A stretch of DNA of 64,000 bases from positions 124,001 through 188,000 of the forward strand of contig JALHJW010000004.1 of assembly GCA_022839785.1 (NCBI GenBank). The letters are read 5' to 3'. The DNA is from Desulfovibrio sp. Its GTDB lineage: Bacteria; Desulfobacterota; Desulfovibrionia; Desulfovibrionales; Desulfovibrionaceae. Shown in pieces: positions 8,198-18,029 of the stretch. Under the pieces are notes generated by a model. It worked only from the letters and a program-made list of their open reading frames with translations. It searched no databases and had not been told where the DNA came from. A program made the position numbers and the translations under genes. Position 1 is the first letter of the stretch; every line of letters begins with the position of its first letter.

Positions 8198-9307
8198 CTA
8201 GACGTCGCCCTCGGGGTTGGGCTTGAAGGCCTTGGCCTTGTTCGTCTCCTCTTCCTCCTGCCGCTCGAAGGACTTGGGGTCGAAGGCAAGCAGGATCGGG
8301 CTGGCCACGAAGATGGAGGAGTAGGTGCCGAAGCCGATGCCGATGAGCAGGGCCAGGGAGAAGTCGTGGATCACGCCGCCGCCGAAGAAGAAGAGGCAGA
8401 AGACCACGAGCAGGGTGGTGCCCGAAGTCAGCAGCGTGCGCGACAGGGTTTGGTTGACGCTGGTGTTCAGCAGCGTGGCGAAGTCGGGCGAGATCTTGGC
8501 CCGGACGTTCTCGCGGATGCGGTCGTAGACGATGATGGTGTCGTTGAGGGAGTAGCCGATGACGGTCAGCACCGCCGCCACCACCGTGAGGTCGAATTCC
8601 TTGTTCAACAGCGAGAAGACGCCCACCACCACGAGCACGTCGTGAACCAGCGAGATCACCGCGCCCAGGGCGTAGTTGAGCCGGAGCTTCCAGCACAGGA
8701 TCATGGTCAGGAGCACCGCGCCGAGGATCAGGCCCCCCATGGGCACGCCGACCAGCTTGAGCAGGTAGATGCCGCCCGCGAGTCCCGCGGACATGACGGC
8801 CGCGGCCAGCCAGCGCTGCTCGAAGCGACCGGAGATGTACACGGCGATGAGCAGCGTGGCGTAGAACATGGCCTCCATGGCCTTGGTGCGCAAATCCGCG
8901 CCGACCTTGGGGCCGACGCTCTCCAGCCGCTGCACTTCGTAGCCGAGGCCCGGAAGCTTCTCGGCCAGCCCCTTGTCCAAGGCCGCGCGCACCGCGCTGG
9001 AGGGCGTGTCCGTGCCGGAGAGGCGGATGAGATATTCGTGTTCGTCGGCCTCGCCGAAACGCTGGGCCTGCGCCCCCTCAAGGCCGGAAACGGCCAGGGC
9101 TTCGTTCAGGGCCGAGAGGTCGGCGTCCTTGGCCAGCTTGATCTGGACCACGGTGCCGCCCGAGAAGTCGATGCCGTAGCGCGGTCCGCCCTTGAGCAGC
9201 AGCGAGCCGACGCAGAGCAGGATTAGAACGGCGGACAAGACGTAGGCCGCCTTGCGCTTGCCGATGAAGTCGAAGTTGATGTCGTGCTTGACGATCGAGA
9301 GTCCCAT
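8198..9307 (-). CDS. secF: Protein translocase subunit SecF
   Basis: 369 residues. Inner-membrane partner of SecD that uses the proton-motive force to complete Sec-dependent export. One N-terminal membrane segment is followed by G-I-D-F-S-G-G-T (residues ~45-52), a periplasmic domain, then five membrane segments with the typical G-Y-S-L-N-D-T-I-I-V-Y-D-R-I-R-E-N and a charged C-terminal tail (E-E-E-E-T-N-K-A-K). It starts 12 bases after secD ends, with a GGGGAG site, so it is translated from the secD transcript. Confidence 0.95.
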   Translation of the reverse strand: MGLSIVKHDINFDFIGKRKAAYVLSAVLILLCVGSLLLKGGPRYGIDFSGGTVVQIKLAKDADLSALNEALAVSGLEGAQAQRFGEADEHEYLIRLSGTDTPSSAVRAALDKGLAEKLPGLGYEVQRLESVGPKVGADLRTKAMEAMFYATLLIAVYISGRFEQRWLAAAVMSAGLAGGIYLLKLVGVPMGGLILGAVLLTMILCWKLRLNYALGAVISLVHDVLVVVGVFSLLNKEFDLTVVAAVLTVIGYSLNDTIIVYDRIRENVRAKISPDFATLLNTSVNQTLSRTLLTSGTTLLVVFCLFFFGGGVIHDFSLALLIGIGFGTYSSIFVASPILLAFDPKSFERQEEEETNKAKAFKPNPEGDV

Positions 9308-9319
9308 CTGCGTCTCCCC

Positions 9320-10921
9320 TCAGATGCTCAGCTTGGCGGATGCGGAGTTCCGCGAGGTCAACAGGTCGAACAGGACGCGCGAGACGAAGATGGCCGTGAA
9401 CATGGACGAGACGATGCCCAGGATCAGGGTCACGGCGAAGCCGCGCACGGGACCGGTGCCGAATTCGTAGAGCACCAGGGCGGCGATGACCGTGGTCAGG
9501 TTGGCGTCCAGGATGGTCATGGAGGCGCGGCTGTAGCCCTCGTCGATGGCGGCGCGCGGCGTATAGCCGCGGCGCAGGTTCTCGCGGATGCGTTCGTAGA
9601 TGAGCACGTTGGCGTCCACGGCCATGCCGATGGTCAGGATGATGCCCGCGATGCCCGGCAGGGTCAGGGTGGCCCCGAAGGCGGCAAGGCCAGCCATGAT
9701 GAAGACGATGTTCAGCATCAGCACCGTGTCCGCGATGAGGCCCGCGAGGCCGTAATACACGACCATGAACACGACCACCGCGGTAAAGCCGATGAGTGCG
9801 GCCTGGACGCCGGCGTCGATGGACTCCTGGCCCAGGGAGGGGCCCACGGTGCGCTGCTCCAGCACCTTGACCGGCGCGGGCAGCGCGCCCGCGCGCAGGA
9901 CCAGGGCCAGGTCGTGGGCCTGCTCCACGCTGAAGTTGCCGGTGATCTGGGCGCGGCCGCCGCCGATGCGGTCCTGGATGACCGGCGCGGAGTAGATTTT
10001 GCCGTCCAGCACGATGGCCAGCTTCCTGCCCACGTTCTCGCCGGTGATGCGCTCGAACTGCCGCGCGCCCCGGGCGTCGAAGGTCATGGTCACGTAAGCT
10101 TGGTTCCAGGTGTCGAAGGCCGTGCCCGCGTCGGAGATGGCCTCGCCGGTCAGCGCGGCCTCGGAGTGCACGACCACAGGGCGGTCGACGTTGCCGCCGT
10201 CCTGGCCCTTGGCACTGAGCATGAGCACCTCGCGGTTCGGGGGCAGGACGCCTCTGGCCGCCTTGTCCGCGTCCACGGCGTCGTCCACGAGGCGGAATTC
10301 GAGGTGCGCGGTCTGGCCGATGATGGAGATGGCGCGTTCAGGGTCCTGCAGGCCTGGCAGCTGCACCTGGATGCGGCCTCCGGTCTGTTGACGGATGTCC
10401 GGCTCGGCCACGCCGAACTGGTCGATGCGGTTGCGGATGGTCTTGACCGCCTGCTCGACGGTCAGGCCGGAAAGGTAGGTGCGGTATTCCTGGGTGAACC
10501 CCACGAGGTATTCCACGCGGCCGTCCGCCGTGGGAGTGCGTTCCAGGATTGCGAGATTCTTGAACTTCGAGGAGAGCAGCGCGTCCAGCCCGGCCTGCTG
10601 GTCCGCTTTCAGCAGGCTGAAGGCCAAGCGGTGTCCCGGTCTGAGTGTGGGTTTCAGCACCGCGATCTTTTCCTCGCGGGCCTCGTCGCGTATTTCGCTG
10701 CCGATCTGGGCGAGCTGGTTGTCCAGCGCGGTGTCGACATCGGCCTCAAGGGTCAGGTGGATGCCGCCCTTGAGGTCCAGGCCGAGGCTGATCTGATCCT
10801 GCGGCAGGAGTTCGCCGAGGGGGGAATTGCGCACCGACGGAAAGGACGGCAGCATCCAGGCCAATCCGAGCAGCGTGATGGCGGCGACCAGGCCGATGCG
10901 CAGGCCGAGACTCAATTTCAT
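9320..10921 (-). CDS. secD: Protein translocase subunit SecD
   Basis: 533 residues from the ATG at 10921, preceded by GGAGCA. One N-terminal membrane helix is followed by L-G-L-D-L-K-G-G-I-H-L, a large periplasmic P1 domain, and five C-terminal membrane segments with G-M-A-V-D-A-N-V-L-I-Y-E-R-I-R-E. Works with SecF and YajC at the SecYEG channel. A strong terminator lies between yajC and this gene (10965-11004), so secDF either rely on read-through or have a promoter in the short interval before the ATG. An upstream in-frame start at 10978 would run into that terminator and was rejected. Confidence 0.95.
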   Translation of the reverse strand: MKLSLGLRIGLVAAITLLGLAWMLPSFPSVRNSPLGELLPQDQISLGLDLKGGIHLTLEADVDTALDNQLAQIGSEIRDEAREEKIAVLKPTLRPGHRLAFSLLKADQQAGLDALLSSKFKNLAILERTPTADGRVEYLVGFTQEYRTYLSGLTVEQAVKTIRNRIDQFGVAEPDIRQQTGGRIQVQLPGLQDPERAISIIGQTAHLEFRLVDDAVDADKAARGVLPPNREVLMLSAKGQDGGNVDRPVVVHSEAALTGEAISDAGTAFDTWNQAYVTMTFDARGARQFERITGENVGRKLAIVLDGKIYSAPVIQDRIGGGRAQITGNFSVEQAHDLALVLRAGALPAPVKVLEQRTVGPSLGQESIDAGVQAALIGFTAVVVFMVVYYGLAGLIADTVLMLNIVFIMAGLAAFGATLTLPGIAGIILTIGMAVDANVLIYERIRENLRRGYTPRAAIDEGYSRASMTILDANLTTVIAALVLYEFGTGPVRGFAVTLILGIVSSMFTAIFVSRVLFDLLTSRNSASAKLSI

Positions 10922-10964
10922 GACTGCTCCTTTGTCTCGAAGTGGAAGCCCTGTAGCAGCCCCC

Positions 10965-11004
10965 AAAAACAAAGGCAAGCGCCAGGGGGTCCCTGGCGCT
11001 TGCC
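10965..11004 (-). terminator. Intrinsic terminator between yajC and secD
   Basis: A 14-bp perfect stem (10974-10987 with 10991-11004), 3-base loop, followed on the - strand by TTTGTTTTT. It sits directly after yajC and before secD in what is usually one operon. Confidence 0.88.
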
Positions 11005-11029
11005 GCGTTGTCGCGCAAGGCCTGGCGGG

Positions 11030-11371
11030 CTATTTCCTGCCCTTGACCTCGTCGGCGCTGGCCGCGCCGGAGACGAAGCTGCGGTTGACCTTGATGTTCA
11101 GGTTTTCGGCGATCTCGATGACCAGGACGTCGCCGTCCACCTCGACGATGCGGCCGTAGATGCCGCCGCCGGTCAGCACGTAGTCGCCCTTCTTCAGGGC
11201 GGCCAGGAACTCCTTGTGCTGCTTGGCCTTCTTCTGCTGCGGACGGATGAGCAGGAAATAGAAGATGGCGAACATCAGGATCAGGGGGAGCATGGACATG
11301 AGCGGATTCGCGCCCGCGTCGCCTCCCTGGGGCGCAGCGCCCATCGCGTAAGCCAGGCTTTCGAAAAGCAT
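11030..11371 (-). CDS. yajC: Preprotein translocase accessory subunit YajC
   Basis: 113 residues. One membrane segment (about 25-45) is followed by F-L-L-I-R-P-Q-Q-K-K-A-K and a small cytoplasmic domain with G-D-Y-V-L-T-G-G-G-I-Y-G-R-I, the standard YajC signature. Accessory protein of the SecDF complex. The start at 11371 is preceded by GGAGAG. It begins only 32 bases after the glutamate synthase GXGXG gene ends, with no terminator in between, so the glt transcript may run into it. Confidence 0.93.
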   Translation of the reverse strand: MLFESLAYAMGAAPQGGDAGANPLMSMLPLILMFAIFYFLLIRPQQKKAKQHKEFLAALKKGDYVLTGGGIYGRIVEVDGDVLVIEIAENLNIKVNRSFVSGAASADEVKGRK

Positions 11372-11403
11372 CGGACTCTCCTCGTTCCGGTTTGACTGGT
11401 CCC

Positions 11404-12159
11404 CTAGCTGGGACAGTACATGTTGCCGTACGGCCGGTGCGAGAACGGGCTGACCTTGTGGAAGCGTTCGGACAGGATCAGGTCCGGGGATTCGTCGAAT
11501 TCCCGGGCGAAGGCCGCCACGTTGCAGGAGATGATCTCCATGTCCTCGCTCTCGCACGGAACGCACTTGAGCTTGGGGCCGAGCTGTTCCGGGGGCACTT
11601 CGCCGCGGACGTAGATCACGCCGCCGTGCATGCCCGTGCCGAGCGACCGGCCACAGATGGGGGCATACGTCTTGTCGGAGAACATGCCAAGCAAAATGAT
11701 GGCTCCGCCGGCCATGTATTCGCCCAGAAAGTCGCCCGCCTTGCCGCCGATGACGATCACCGGGCGTTTGTCCATGTAGGCCTTCATGTGGATGCCCACA
11801 CGGTAGCCCACGTCCGTGCGGACGAAGATGTGGCCGCCGCGCATGCCGTAGCCGATGACGTCTCCGGCCAGACCGTTGATCACGATGCGGCCCTCGTCCA
11901 TGGTGTTGCCCACGCCGTCCTGGGCGTTGCCCTCGACGCGGATGTGCGGGCCGCGCATGAAGGCGCCCATGTCCTGGCCGGGCGTGCCGTGGACCGTGAA
12001 GGTGAGGTTTCCGGCGAGGCCGGTGGCGATGTAGCGCTGTCCCTTCACGCCGGTGAGGACGAAGTCGGTCACGCCGTCGGCCACGGCGGCGCGGATCTGC
12101 TCGTTGAGTTCGCGGTAATAGATGCCGCTGCTGTCGATGGTCAAGGATGTGCCGGACAT
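11404..12159 (-). CDS. Glutamate synthase GXGXG-domain subunit (GltB3-like)
   Basis: 251 residues forming a right-handed beta-helix, the GXGXG domain that is the C-terminal part of ordinary GltB. Repeating G-x-x-x-G-Y-G-M-R-G-G, G-x-x-G-D-F-L-G-E-Y-M-A-G-G and G-T-G-M-H-G-G-V-I-Y-V-R-G steps are visible. Here it is a separate polypeptide, as in archaeal-type split glutamate synthases, and would pack against the synthase and amidotransferase subunits encoded just upstream. It follows the amidotransferase gene after one base. The C-terminus ends in Y-C-P-S. Confidence 0.9.
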   Translation of the reverse strand: MSGTSLTIDSSGIYYRELNEQIRAAVADGVTDFVLTGVKGQRYIATGLAGNLTFTVHGTPGQDMGAFMRGPHIRVEGNAQDGVGNTMDEGRIVINGLAGDVIGYGMRGGHIFVRTDVGYRVGIHMKAYMDKRPVIVIGGKAGDFLGEYMAGGAIILLGMFSDKTYAPICGRSLGTGMHGGVIYVRGEVPPEQLGPKLKCVPCESEDMEIISCNVAAFAREFDESPDLILSERFHKVSPFSHRPYGNMYCPS

Positions 12160-12160
12160 G

Positions 12161-13282
12161 CTACGCCTCCACTTCCACGATGATGGGTTCGCCCGCCTTG
12201 GGCGCCCAGATGTTGTCGAGCGTGCCGCAGACTTCGCGGATGGCGCTCTCCTCGGAGGACATGTAGACGCGGCTCCCCTCCTCGGCCACGACCAGGGGTC
12301 TGAGCTTGACCCGGTCGTTGAGCCCGAAGAGGCCGGTGGAGTTGCCCACCAGGATGGCGAAGGGACCGTTGAGGCAGGCCGAGCCGTAGATCATGCGCAT
12401 GGCCGAGAAGAGCTTCTTCTCGCGTTCGTCCATGCGCGCGATCTCGTCCCAGAAGGGGGGCGCGAAGACCCAGGAGGCCATGCGCTTGTCCAGGCCGTGT
12501 TTGCGGATGAGCAGATCGATGAGGTAGGCCACGACCTCGGTGTCGGTCATCAGGGTGCAGACGTAGCCGCGTTCTTCGAGATAGCGTTTGTTGATGCCGT
12601 AGGACGATATCTCGCCGTTGTGCACGATGGACCAGTCGAGCAGCGTGAAGGGGTGCGCGCCGCCCCACCAGCCGGGAGTGTTGGTCGGGAAGCGGTTGTG
12701 GCCGGTCCAGACGTGTCCCTTGTACTCGTGCAGGCGGTAAAATTCGGCGATGTCCTCGGGAAAGCCCACGCCCTTGAACGCGCCCATGTTCTTGCCGCTG
12801 GAGAAGATGAAGGCCTTGTCCTCGACGTTGCTCACCGCGCCCAGGGTGGTGTTGACGTGCATCACCACGCGCACCACGTAGTCCTCCTCCTCCAGTTCGC
12901 GCCACTGCGGACGGTCCTCGTCGCGCGGCTGCAGGAAGTAGCGCCAGACCTTGGGGGGCATGGAGACCTTGGCCTTGATGTTCGTGGGGATGGGCTCGGC
13001 GGCCTTGACGTGGAAGTGGGACTTGAGCAGCGCCTCCACCTCCTCCAGCTTCTCGTCGCGGTAGCCCATGACGTGGAAGCAGTAGAAGTCGGCCATTTCG
13101 GGATAGATGCCGTAGGCCGCGAAGCCGCCGCCCAGGCCGTTGCCGCGGTCGTGCATGGACGCCATGGCGTCGATGGCCACGGTGCCGGAGATCGGCGTGC
13201 GCTTCTTGTCGATGACGCCGAAAACGCCGCAGCCGGAGATGTCCTTTACGTAGTCGAAGCTGTGCCGGGGCGCGGTGCTCAA
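12161..13282 (-). CDS. Glutamate synthase glutamine amidotransferase subunit (GltB1-like)
   Basis: 373 residues, class II (Ntn-type) glutamine amidotransferase that releases ammonia from glutamine for the synthase subunit. The start is TTG at 13282, with GGAGG eight bases upstream; no ATG fits. The catalytic Cys is C18 in S-G-C-G-V-F-G-V-I, so a 17-residue leader must be removed to expose it, as in Ntn enzymes. Other signatures are G-H-N-R-F-P-T-N-T and V-H-N-G-E-I-S-S-Y. It lies between the polyferredoxin and GXGXG genes of the same operon. Confidence 0.92.
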   Translation of the reverse strand: MSTAPRHSFDYVKDISGCGVFGVIDKKRTPISGTVAIDAMASMHDRGNGLGGGFAAYGIYPEMADFYCFHVMGYRDEKLEEVEALLKSHFHVKAAEPIPTNIKAKVSMPPKVWRYFLQPRDEDRPQWRELEEEDYVVRVVMHVNTTLGAVSNVEDKAFIFSSGKNMGAFKGVGFPEDIAEFYRLHEYKGHVWTGHNRFPTNTPGWWGGAHPFTLLDWSIVHNGEISSYGINKRYLEERGYVCTLMTDTEVVAYLIDLLIRKHGLDKRMASWVFAPPFWDEIARMDEREKKLFSAMRMIYGSACLNGPFAILVGNSTGLFGLNDRVKLRPLVVAEEGSRVYMSSEESAIREVCGTLDNIWAPKAGEPIIVEVEA

Positions 13283-13316
13283 GGTCGTGTCCTCCAGAAA
13301 AGAGCGTCCGGGACGC

Positions 13317-13760
13317 CTACTCGTCGTTCTCAAGAACCAGGGCCGCGTTGGGGCAGACCTCCACGCAGGCCGGGGAGCCACGGTCCTTGCACAGGTCGCA
13401 TTTGAAGATCTTGCCCTTGGCCGGATCGCGGCCGATGGAGCCGAAGGGGCAGGCCATGATGCAGGACCAGCAGCCCACGCAGCGCGCCTCGTCGTATTCG
13501 ATGCGGCCGCTGGCCGGATCGCGGAAGAGCGCGCCCGCGATGCAGGCATGCACGCACTTGGGGTCGGCGCAGTGCTGGCAGGACAGGGCCACGGCGCTGT
13601 CGCCGCGATGGATGACGGTCTTGCAGGGCGAGAGGCCGGCCGGACGTTCCTTGGTGTAGGCGATGATCAGGTCGCCGGAGGCGCTGTGCGCGGTCAGACA
13701 GGCCAGCTCGCACAGATGGCAGCCGATGCAGTTTTCCTTGACGGGTTTGACGCGCTTCAT
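13317..13760 (-). CDS. Four-cluster ferredoxin of the glutamate synthase operon
   Basis: 147 residues with 16 cysteines arranged for four [4Fe-4S] clusters, in the pattern of HycB/HydN/DmsB-type electron-transfer subunits: C-I-G-C-H-L-C-x3-C, C-Q-H-C-x4-C-x3-C, C-V-G-C-W-S-C-x3-C-P and C-D-L-C-x7-C-x3-C-P. No signal peptide, so cytoplasmic. Wedged between the synthase-domain and amidotransferase genes (3 and 34 bases apart), it most likely feeds electrons to the synthase FMN, replacing the NADPH-dependent small subunit. The electron donor is unknown. Confidence 0.9.
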   Translation of the reverse strand: MKRVKPVKENCIGCHLCELACLTAHSASGDLIIAYTKERPAGLSPCKTVIHRGDSAVALSCQHCADPKCVHACIAGALFRDPASGRIEYDEARCVGCWSCIMACPFGSIGRDPAKGKIFKCDLCKDRGSPACVEVCPNAALVLENDE

Positions 13761-13763
13761 GGC

Positions 13764-15296
13764 CTACCTCCCCGCGTGCTTGATGCCCAGGATGTCGAGT
13801 TCCACCTGGTTCAGGCCCACGGCGCGCAGCTTGTCGCGGTTGCCGCGCAGGCTTTCGATGGAGTTCAGGCCCATGGCCCCGAGCATCTCCTGGATCTCGT
13901 GGCCCCACGCCTTGACCAGGTTGGCCAGCTTGCGGGCGGCCATGTCCGGATTCTGGCGCTTGGCCAGCTCGGGGTTGTTGGTGGCGATGCCCCAGGGGCA
14001 CTTGCCGGTGTAGCAGCGGCCGCACATGGTGCAGCCCGTGGCGATGAGCGCCGCCGAGCCGATGTACACGGCGTCCGCGCCCAGCGCGATGGCCTTGACC
14101 ACGTCCGCGGAGCAGCGGATGCCGCCCGAAACCACGATGGAGGCGCGGTTGCGGATGCCCTCCTCGCGCAGGCGCTGGTCCACCGAGGCCAGGGCCAGCT
14201 CGATGGGGATGCCCACGTAGTCGCGGAACATGATCGGGGCCGCGCCCGTGCCGCCGCGCATGCCGTCGATGCAGACGATATCCGCGCCCGCGCGCACGAT
14301 GCCCGAGGCGATGGCCGGGGCGTGATGCACGGCGGCGATCTTGACCGCCACCGGCTTGGTGTACGAGGTGGCTTCCTTGAGCGCGTAGATGAGCTGCAGC
14401 AGATCCTCGATGGAATAGATGTCATGGTGCGGCGCGGGCGAGATGGCGTCCGAGCCGAGCGGCACCATGCGGGTCTGGGAGACGCGCTCGTCGATCTTCT
14501 CGCCGGGCAGATGGCCGCCGATGCCGGGCTTGGCCCCCTGGCCGATCTTGATCTCCACGCCGCAGCCCGCGTTCAGGTAGTCGCGATGCACGCCGAAGCG
14601 GCCCGAGGCGACCTGGACGATGGTGTTCTTGCCGTATTTGTAGAGATCCTTGTGCAGGCCGCCCTCGCCGGTGTTCCAGGCGATGCCCAGCTCCTCGGCG
14701 GCGCGGGCCATGCCCACGTGCAGGTTGAAGTTGATCGCGCCCAGGCTCATGGCCGCGAACATGATCGGGTAATTGAGTTCGATCTGCGGCGCGATGCGGG
14801 TCTTCAGCACCGGCCCGCTCGCCGAGGGTTCGATCTCCAGCTTCTCCGGCTTGGCGCCGAGGAAGGTCTTCAGTTCCATGGGCTCGCGCAGCGGGTCGAT
14901 GGAGGGGTTGGTGACCTGGCTGGCGTCGAGCAGCATGTTGTCGAAATAGATGGGGATGTCCGTGACGCAGCCCATGCCGCCCAGAAGCACGCCGCCGGTC
15001 TCGGCCTGGCGGTAGATGTACTTCAGGAAGTGCGGCTTCCAGACGTTGTGTTCGCGGAATTCGGAGGGCTTGCGGCGGATGGTCAGGCACTGGGTGGGGC
15101 AAAGGGCCGCGCAGCGTTGGCAGCCGATGCACTTGCTGCTGTCGTGCCGGACCTGTTGTCGGTTTTCATCCCAGTAGTGAACGCCGTACGAGCACTGCCG
15201 CACGCAGACCTGGCAGTCGATGCAGTTCTCGCGGTCACGGTCCACGAAAAAGTCGTGATACGTCTTGGTGATGGGTGTGAAGGCCAAGCGAACCAC
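13764..15296 (-). CDS. Glutamate synthase, FMN synthase domain with N-terminal ferredoxin (GltB2-like)
   Basis: 510 residues. Residues ~20-75 hold two 4Fe-4S motifs (C-I-D-C-Q-V-C-x3-C and C-I-G-C-Q-R-C-x3-C-P). The rest is the FMN-binding (beta/alpha)8 synthase domain, with M-S-L-G-A-I-N, N-T-G-E-G-G-L, Q-G-A-K-P-G-I-G-G-H-L-P, H-H-D-I-Y-S-I-E-D-L, D-G-M-R-G-G-T-G-A-A and the cluster region C-T-M-C-G-R-C-Y-T-G-K-C-P-W-G. Makes two glutamates from 2-oxoglutarate and glutamine-derived ammonia. First gene of the operon, under a good promoter at 15373-15400. Confidence 0.94.
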   Translation of the reverse strand: MVRLAFTPITKTYHDFFVDRDRENCIDCQVCVRQCSYGVHYWDENRQQVRHDSSKCIGCQRCAALCPTQCLTIRRKPSEFREHNVWKPHFLKYIYRQAETGGVLLGGMGCVTDIPIYFDNMLLDASQVTNPSIDPLREPMELKTFLGAKPEKLEIEPSASGPVLKTRIAPQIELNYPIMFAAMSLGAINFNLHVGMARAAEELGIAWNTGEGGLHKDLYKYGKNTIVQVASGRFGVHRDYLNAGCGVEIKIGQGAKPGIGGHLPGEKIDERVSQTRMVPLGSDAISPAPHHDIYSIEDLLQLIYALKEATSYTKPVAVKIAAVHHAPAIASGIVRAGADIVCIDGMRGGTGAAPIMFRDYVGIPIELALASVDQRLREEGIRNRASIVVSGGIRCSADVVKAIALGADAVYIGSAALIATGCTMCGRCYTGKCPWGIATNNPELAKRQNPDMAARKLANLVKAWGHEIQEMLGAMGLNSIESLRGNRDKLRAVGLNQVELDILGIKHAGR

Positions 15297-15372
15297 CTCG
15301 TCTGAATCGTTTCGGGCGTCCCGCTGGCGGCGGCGCGGCTGTTTCCACAGGCGTCGGCCGGAAGGGACGATG

Positions 15373-15400
15373 ATTCTATGTTTTCCCGTCGATACGTCAA
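15373..15400 (-). promoter_or_regulatory. Sigma-70 promoter of the glutamate synthase operon
   Basis: On the - strand, TTGACG (15400-15395), a 16-base spacer and TAGAAT (15378-15373); each box matches consensus at five of six positions. The predicted start near 15366 gives a leader of about 70 bases. A second TTGACA lies at 15443-15438 without a good partner. Confidence 0.65.
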
Positions 15401-15497
15401 GGAAAAGTCCGAGCTAGATTTCACACTCGGGCGACTCTGTCAAGATTTGATAAACAGAGGAAAATCAAGGGTTCAGAGCGGTTTTGGAGGGGTATTA

Positions 15498-15533
15498 GAT
15501 GACAAATTTGTCAAAGATGACATTTTTGTAAAC
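15498..15533. promoter_or_regulatory. Tandem 18-bp repeats with a perfect palindrome (putative operator)
   Basis: Two adjacent 18-base copies, 15498-15515 and 15516-15533, agree at 14 positions. The first contains the perfect 14-base palindrome TGACAAATTTGTCA (15500-15513). They lie in an AT-rich island about 100-135 bases upstream of the glt -35 box and just downstream of the thermonuclease stop. That position suits an activator site for glt. The regulator is not identifiable. Confidence 0.5.
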
Positions 15534-15552
15534 CGAAACCCCTTAATATTAT

Positions 15553-16247
15553 TCAATTTTGCAGGTTGAAGGGCGAACGGCATTCGCGATACGGAGCGAA
15601 CCCCTCCCGAAACGCCTCCGCGAGGCTTCCGAAAGCGATGCGGCGTCCCGGAGCGCTTGCCGCCAAAGGACCGCAGCCTTCCGCAGGTCCGAAACGGAGG
15701 CTGTGCGCATTTCCTTCCCAAAGAATTTTGTTTTTTTCGTCCGAAAGCACGCCGGGCCAGAACCCTCTGCCCTCTTCAATGGCGTTTTGCTGCAGATCGA
15801 GCAACCGCCGCGTCCGGTCCGGCCGCCCGTCGGCGTGCGGATAGACGAAGGCCAGCCCCTCGCCCACCAGCATCTCCTCCAGACTGCGCCCGTCCGTGAG
15901 CACGGACTCGGCCACGATCCGGCCGTGTCTGTCCCGGCCGATCCCGAAGATTTCCACATCCCTGTCCAGAACGAGTCCGCGCAATCGTTCTGTCGCCTGG
16001 GCCGCGAAGAACTGCGCCGGGGCGTCCCGCCGTTCCGTTTCCGGGGCGTCGATACCGGCCAGGCGGACAACACGGCCGTCGGTTGTGACAAACGTGTCGC
16101 CGTCCGGAACGAAGCGCACGCGCACCGTCTCGCCCCCCTGCCCCGTCCCGGCGGCCGGATTCGCCAGAAGCGCGGCCAGGAGCAGTCCCAGGAACGCAAA
16201 AAGGCGGCCCGAAGCCGCCTTTTGCCTGCGAATGTCCAGGGGGTGCA

Positions 16248-16248
<1 letters not shown>
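15553..16248 (-). CDS. Secreted thermonuclease-family (SNase-like) protein
   Basis: 231 residues. Residues ~15-34 form a signal peptide (L-F-A-F-L-G-L-L-L-A-A-L-L-A-N-P-A-A-G). The staphylococcal nuclease fold follows, with V-P-D-G-D-T-F at 47-53, R62-L-A-G-I-D-A-P-E70 (matching the catalytic Arg and Glu), and D-R-H-G-R supplying the second Arg. A C-terminal ~60 residues is not recognised. Likely a periplasmic or secreted Ca2+-dependent nuclease. Its ATG overlaps the rpoD stop (TGATG), and the rpoD terminator lies inside its first 20 codons, which is odd. No better start exists downstream, so expression may depend on read-through. Confidence 0.8.
16198..16223 (-). terminator. Intrinsic terminator of rpoD inside the next reading frame
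   Basis: A 10-bp perfect stem (16199-16208 with 16214-16223), 5-base loop, ending in five T on the - strand. It begins about 25 bases after the rpoD stop and covers codons 9-18 of the thermonuclease frame. Confidence 0.85.

Positions 16249-18028
<1,780 letters not shown>

Positions 18029-18029
<1 letters not shown>

Noticed and set aside
8098..8289. 63-codon frame on the - strand at the end of secF
   Set aside because: Overlaps the secF C-terminus and the palindrome cluster; Ser/Arg/Pro-rich shadow.
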